A DNA stretch of 7,045 nt from Planctomycetota bacterium. Lineage in GTDB: Bacteria > Planctomycetota > MHYJ01 > JACPRB01. A program made the position numbers and the translations under genes. The stretch spans positions 1-7,045 of the forward strand of contig JACQFK010000137.1 of NCBI GenBank assembly GCA_016200125.1. The letters run 5' to 3'. The notes beneath the pieces were generated by a model. It saw only the letters and a program-made list of their open reading frames with translations. It was not told the DNA's origin and did not search any database. Shown piece after piece: positions 4,683-7,045 of the stretch (its first letter is position 1; each line of letters starts with the position of its first letter).

Positions 4683-5561
4683 TTATTCTACTGCGGGGGT
4701 CGGCCGGCGCAATTGAACGAGTACTACCCCCGCCAGGGCCACCACCGCCCCGATCAGCAAATTGGGGGTGATCACGTCCATGTGGAACAGCACCGCGACC
4801 GAGATGCCGATCGCGGGCTGGAGGTCGACGAAGGCCGCCACCTGCCCCGCCGTCAGCCGGGTCAGCGCGAAGATGTGGAGGATGTAGGCCACGATGTTCG
4901 CGAACACCAGCATGTAGGCCAGCGCCAGGAGGCCCCTCCAGGTCACCAGGCTCCAGTCCTGGCTCCGCAGCCCCAGCACCAGGATCGGCAGCATGAAGGG
5001 CACCGCGAACACGAAGGCCAGCGCCACGGCGCGGAAACTCCCCATCCGCGACACCAGCCGCCGGCCCAGCACGATGTAGAACGAGAACGCCAGGATCCCG
5101 CAGACCGTCAGCGCGTCGCCCTTGACCGTCCGGTGGAACTCCGCGGCCGAGGCCCGGAACACCACCAGCAGCGCCCCCGCAACCGCGAGCGCCATCCCGA
5201 AGAAGGCCAGCGGCGTCAGGCGCTCCCGCAGGATGAAGAAGGCGACGATCGAGACGAAGACCGGCAGCAGCGCGTGGATGATCGACGAATGGGCCGGCGT
5301 CGTGTTCTGGATCCCCCACGCGAAGAACACGTGGTTCCCCAGGATCCCCGACAGCGACAGCGGCACGATGTCCTTGAAGTCCGACTTGTCGATCTTGCGC
5401 TGCTCCCGGGAGAGGCAGGCGTAGAAGATCGCCGACGTGACGAACACGCGGAACGAGGCGATGAAGAAGGGGTCGAACTCGCGCGTGGCGAACTTCGCGA
5501 CGCTGAAGTTGGTGGCCCAGAGGACCGTCACGATGCTGATGGCGATATACGCCCGGGCCAT
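4683..5561 (-). CDS. EamA/DMT-family transporter, ten membrane helices
   Basis: This 292-residue inner-membrane protein is a drug/metabolite-transporter superfamily exporter. Two EamA repeats are visible. The first begins ISIVTVLWATNFSVAKF and ends RERLTPLAFFGMALAVAGALLVV, at about residues 5-135. The second starts KGDALTVCGILAFSFYIVLGRR at about 147 and ends DLQPAIGISVAVLF then LIGAVVALAGVVLVQL, near 285. Hydrophobic stretches fit five helices per repeat, and the length is typical. The substrate cannot be read from sequence; members export amino acids, metabolites or drugs. It begins 19 nt after leuD and ends 5 nt before fdhE, so it is probably in the same transcript. Its place behind leuCD hints at a branched-chain amino acid or intermediate, but this is inference. 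No strong Shine-Dalgarno is seen; AGAAGG lies rather far upstream. Confidence 0.93.
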   Translation of the reverse strand: MARAYIAISIVTVLWATNFSVAKFATREFDPFFIASFRVFVTSAIFYACLSREQRKIDKSDFKDIVPLSLSGILGNHVFFAWGIQNTTPAHSSIIHALLPVFVSIVAFFILRERLTPLAFFGMALAVAGALLVVFRASAAEFHRTVKGDALTVCGILAFSFYIVLGRRLVSRMGSFRAVALAFVFAVPFMLPILVLGLRSQDWSLVTWRGLLALAYMLVFANIVAYILHIFALTRLTAGQVAAFVDLQPAIGISVAVLFHMDVITPNLLIGAVVALAGVVLVQLRRPTPAVE

Positions 5562-5580
5562 GGCCTGATTCCCGCCTTCT

Positions 5581-6171
5581 CTACGCGCGGGCCGGCTCGC
5601 GACGCTTCTCGAAAGCCTCGACCTTCGGAAGGTGCGACTGGAGGTAGCCGAGCTCGTCGAGCCCCTGCACGAGGCACTTCTTGGAGAAGGCGTCGATCGG
5701 GAACGTCGCCTTCTTCCCGGAAGGCAGGATCAGCGTCTGGTTGGGCAGGTCGACCGCGAACTCCTGGTTCTTCTCCGCGGCCGCCAGCGCCTCGGCATGC
5801 GTCGCCGCGTCGACGAGGATCGGGATGATCCCGTTTTTCAGGCAGTTGTTGCGGTGGATGTCGGCGATCGAGGTCGAGACCACCGCGCGGATCCCGTAGT
5901 CGGCCATCGCCCAGGGCGCGTGCTCGCGGGAGCTGCCGCAGCCGTAGTTGTCGCCGGCCACCAGGATCGAGGCTCCCTGCGCGCCGGGCTGGTTGAGCGG
6001 GAAGTCCGCCTTCGGGCTCCCGTCGGCATTGAAGCGCCAGTCGGCGAAGAAGGCCTTCGCCAGCTTCTTCTCGGTCCCCTTCAGGTAGCGGGCCGGGGTG
6101 ATCTGGTCGGTGTCGATGTTGGCGATCGGAATCCCGACCGACTTCCCCCTGAAGGTGGTGATTGGGTTCAT
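5581..6171 (-). CDS. leuD: 3-Isopropylmalate dehydratase small subunit
   Basis: LeuD forms, with LeuC, the cytoplasmic isopropylmalate isomerase that converts 2- to 3-isopropylmalate in leucine biosynthesis. The 196-residue length is that of the bacterial LeuD type. Hallmarks are NIDTDQITPARYLKG at about residues 20-34, FFADWRFN at about 43-50, and the swivelling-domain signature GDNYGCGSSREHAPWAM at about 74-90, followed by IADIHRNNCLKNGIIPI. The ATG at 6171 is chosen because [15 protein letters not shown] matches the family's N-terminus and because its A is shared with the leuC stop (TGATG), a translational coupling arrangement. A GAGG about 11 nt upstream is a weak ribosome site and can pair with CCTC just before the start (6174-6186), so coupled initiation is likely. 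The frame remains open upstream only as an overlap inside leuC. Confidence 0.97.
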   Translation of the reverse strand: MNPITTFRGKSVGIPIANIDTDQITPARYLKGTEKKLAKAFFADWRFNADGSPKADFPLNQPGAQGASILVAGDNYGCGSSREHAPWAMADYGIRAVVSTSIADIHRNNCLKNGIIPILVDAATHAEALAAAEKNQEFAVDLPNQTLILPSGKKATFPIDAFSKKCLVQGLDELGYLQSHLPKVEAFEKRREPARA

Positions 6172-7045
6172 CAGAGGTAATTCCTCGCGTCGGCGACCCT
6201 GCCTTCGATCGCGGACGCGGCGGCGGTCAGGGGGCTCGCGAGCAGCGTCCGACCTCCCTTGCCCTGCCGTCCCTCGAAGTTGCGGTTCGACGTCGACACG
6301 CAATACTGTCCGGGCTTGAGCTCGTCGCCGTTCATGGCGAGGCACATCGAGCAGCCGGGCTCGCGCCATTCGCAGCCCGCGTCCTTGAAGATCGTGTGCA
6401 GGCCCTCGGCCTCGGCCTGGTCCTTCACGATATGGCTGCCGGGCACGACCATGACCCGCGGCGCCTTCACCTTCCGGCCCTTGAGAACTGAGGCCGCGGC
6501 GCGCAGATCCGTGATCCGCGAATTCGTGCAACTGCCGATGAAGACCACGTCGATCGGATGCCCGAGCAGCGGCTTCCCGCCTTCGAGGCCCATGTACTCC
6601 AGCATCTTCGCGGGCGTGTCCTTCGGGATCAGGCCCGTGACGGGCATGCCCGCGCCCGGATTCGTGCCGTACGTGATGTAGGGTTCGAGCGCGCTGCCGT
6701 CGATCACGACCGTCGCGTCGAACTTCGCGCCCTCGTCCGTGACGTAGTTCCTGAACTTCTCGAAGCTCTTCGGGGCGAAGGGCCTCCCCTCGAGATACTT
6801 GAAGGTCGTCTCGTCGGGCGCGATCAGGCCCGCCCGGGCACCGGCCTCGATCGACATGTTGCAGATCGTCATCCGGCCCTCCATGGAGAGCGCACGGATC
6901 GCGTCGCCGCGGTATTCGATGACCGAGCCGATCCCGCCACCGGTCCCGATGCGACCGATGATCGCCAGCACGATGTCCTTGGCGGTGACGCCCGGCGGCA
7001 GGTCGCCGTTCACGGTGATGGCCATCGTGCCCGGCTTCTGCTGCG
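6171..7045 (-). CDS. leuC: 3-Isopropylmalate dehydratase large subunit, C-terminal part (cut by window edge)
   Basis: LeuC is the [4Fe-4S] catalytic subunit of isopropylmalate isomerase. About 290 residues are visible; the family has about 465, so the first ~180 lie beyond the right edge. The coding frame continues through the ATG at 7025 to the window end ([13 protein letters not shown]), so that ATG is internal. All three cluster-ligand cysteines are present: one in GSCTNSR (codon 6530-6528) and two in [11 protein letters not shown] (codons 6353-6351 and 6344-6342). Other hallmarks are [26 protein letters not shown], and [16 protein letters not shown] near the C-terminus. These match the bacterial leucine-pathway enzyme rather than the shorter archaeal/homoaconitase type. 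The stop TGA overlaps the leuD start by one base. Regulation would lie outside the window. Confidence 0.97.
   Translation of the reverse strand, partial: QQKPGTMAITVNGDLPPGVTAKDIVLAIIGRIGTGGGIGSVIEYRGDAIRALSMEGRMTICNMSIEAGARAGLIAPDETTFKYLEGRPFAPKSFEKFRNYVTDEGAKFDATVVIDGSALEPYITYGTNPGAGMPVTGLIPKDTPAKMLEYMGLEGGKPLLGHPIDVVFIGSCTNSRITDLRAAASVLKGRKVKAPRVMVVPGSHIVKDQAEAEGLHTIFKDAGCEWREPGCSMCLAMNGDELKPGQYCVSTSNRNFEGRQGKGGRTLLASPLTAAASAIEGRVADARNYL

Noticed and set aside
4678..5319. Extension of the fdhE frame upstream to 5319
   Set aside because: This part is out of frame within the exporter gene and translates to Gly/Ala/Arg-rich sequence; the family homology starts at the GTG at 4677.
4713..5828. 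A 371-codon plus-strand open frame, rich in His, Arg, Gln and Asp
   Set aside because: It is antisense to the exporter and leuD; the composition is that of a complementary-strand shadow.
6172..6531. Extension of the leuD frame upstream to 6531
   Set aside because: It overlaps leuC, including its cluster-ligand region, and LeuD homology begins at 6171.
1..7045. CRISPR arrays, insertion sequences, integrases or phage genes
   Set aside because: No regularly spaced repeats, terminal inverted repeats or transposase/integrase-like coding sequence was seen on either strand.

Overview
This GC-rich window (about two-thirds G+C by eye) comes from a Gram-negative bacterium, since it carries a lipid A biosynthesis gene (lpxK). 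The mix of lpxK, a VIT/von Willebrand A protein paired with a MerR-type regulator, leuCD and fdhE would suit an acidobacterial, myxobacterial or similar, perhaps uncultivated, lineage. The phylum cannot be fixed from sequence alone. Seven of the eight genes lie on the minus strand, and one small gene lies on the plus strand.

Reading in the minus direction from the right edge, the first block (7045 to 3943) is a tight set of four genes: the C-terminal part of leuC, leuD, a ten-helix EamA/DMT exporter, and an FdhE-type formate dehydrogenase accessory protein. Junctions are a 1-nt stop/start overlap, 19 nt and 5 nt, so they are probably one transcript. leuC and leuD form isopropylmalate isomerase for leucine biosynthesis. 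The exporter and FdhE have no obvious biochemical link to it, and no formate dehydrogenase is visible.

The second block is centred on a very AT-rich, divergent control region (3484-3650). To its right, a 76-residue, highly hydrophilic protein of unknown function is encoded on the plus strand. To its left, on the minus strand, a MerR-superfamily regulator overlaps by 14 nt a 794-residue VIT + vWA protein with an intact MIDAS metal site. The control region holds a perfect 9-bp inverted repeat over the likely merR promoter, and a GC-rich foldable segment lies in the presumed leader of the small gene. This regulator/VIT-vWA/small-protein cluster is the least understood part of the window.

The left end carries the N-terminal 141 codons of lpxK. 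It is separated from the VIT-vWA gene by a 173-nt gap with two hairpins and a promoter whose -10 box lies only 6 nt before the ATG. The merR gene has the same arrangement, so both mRNAs may be leaderless. No RNA genes, mobile elements, CRISPR arrays or phage genes were seen.
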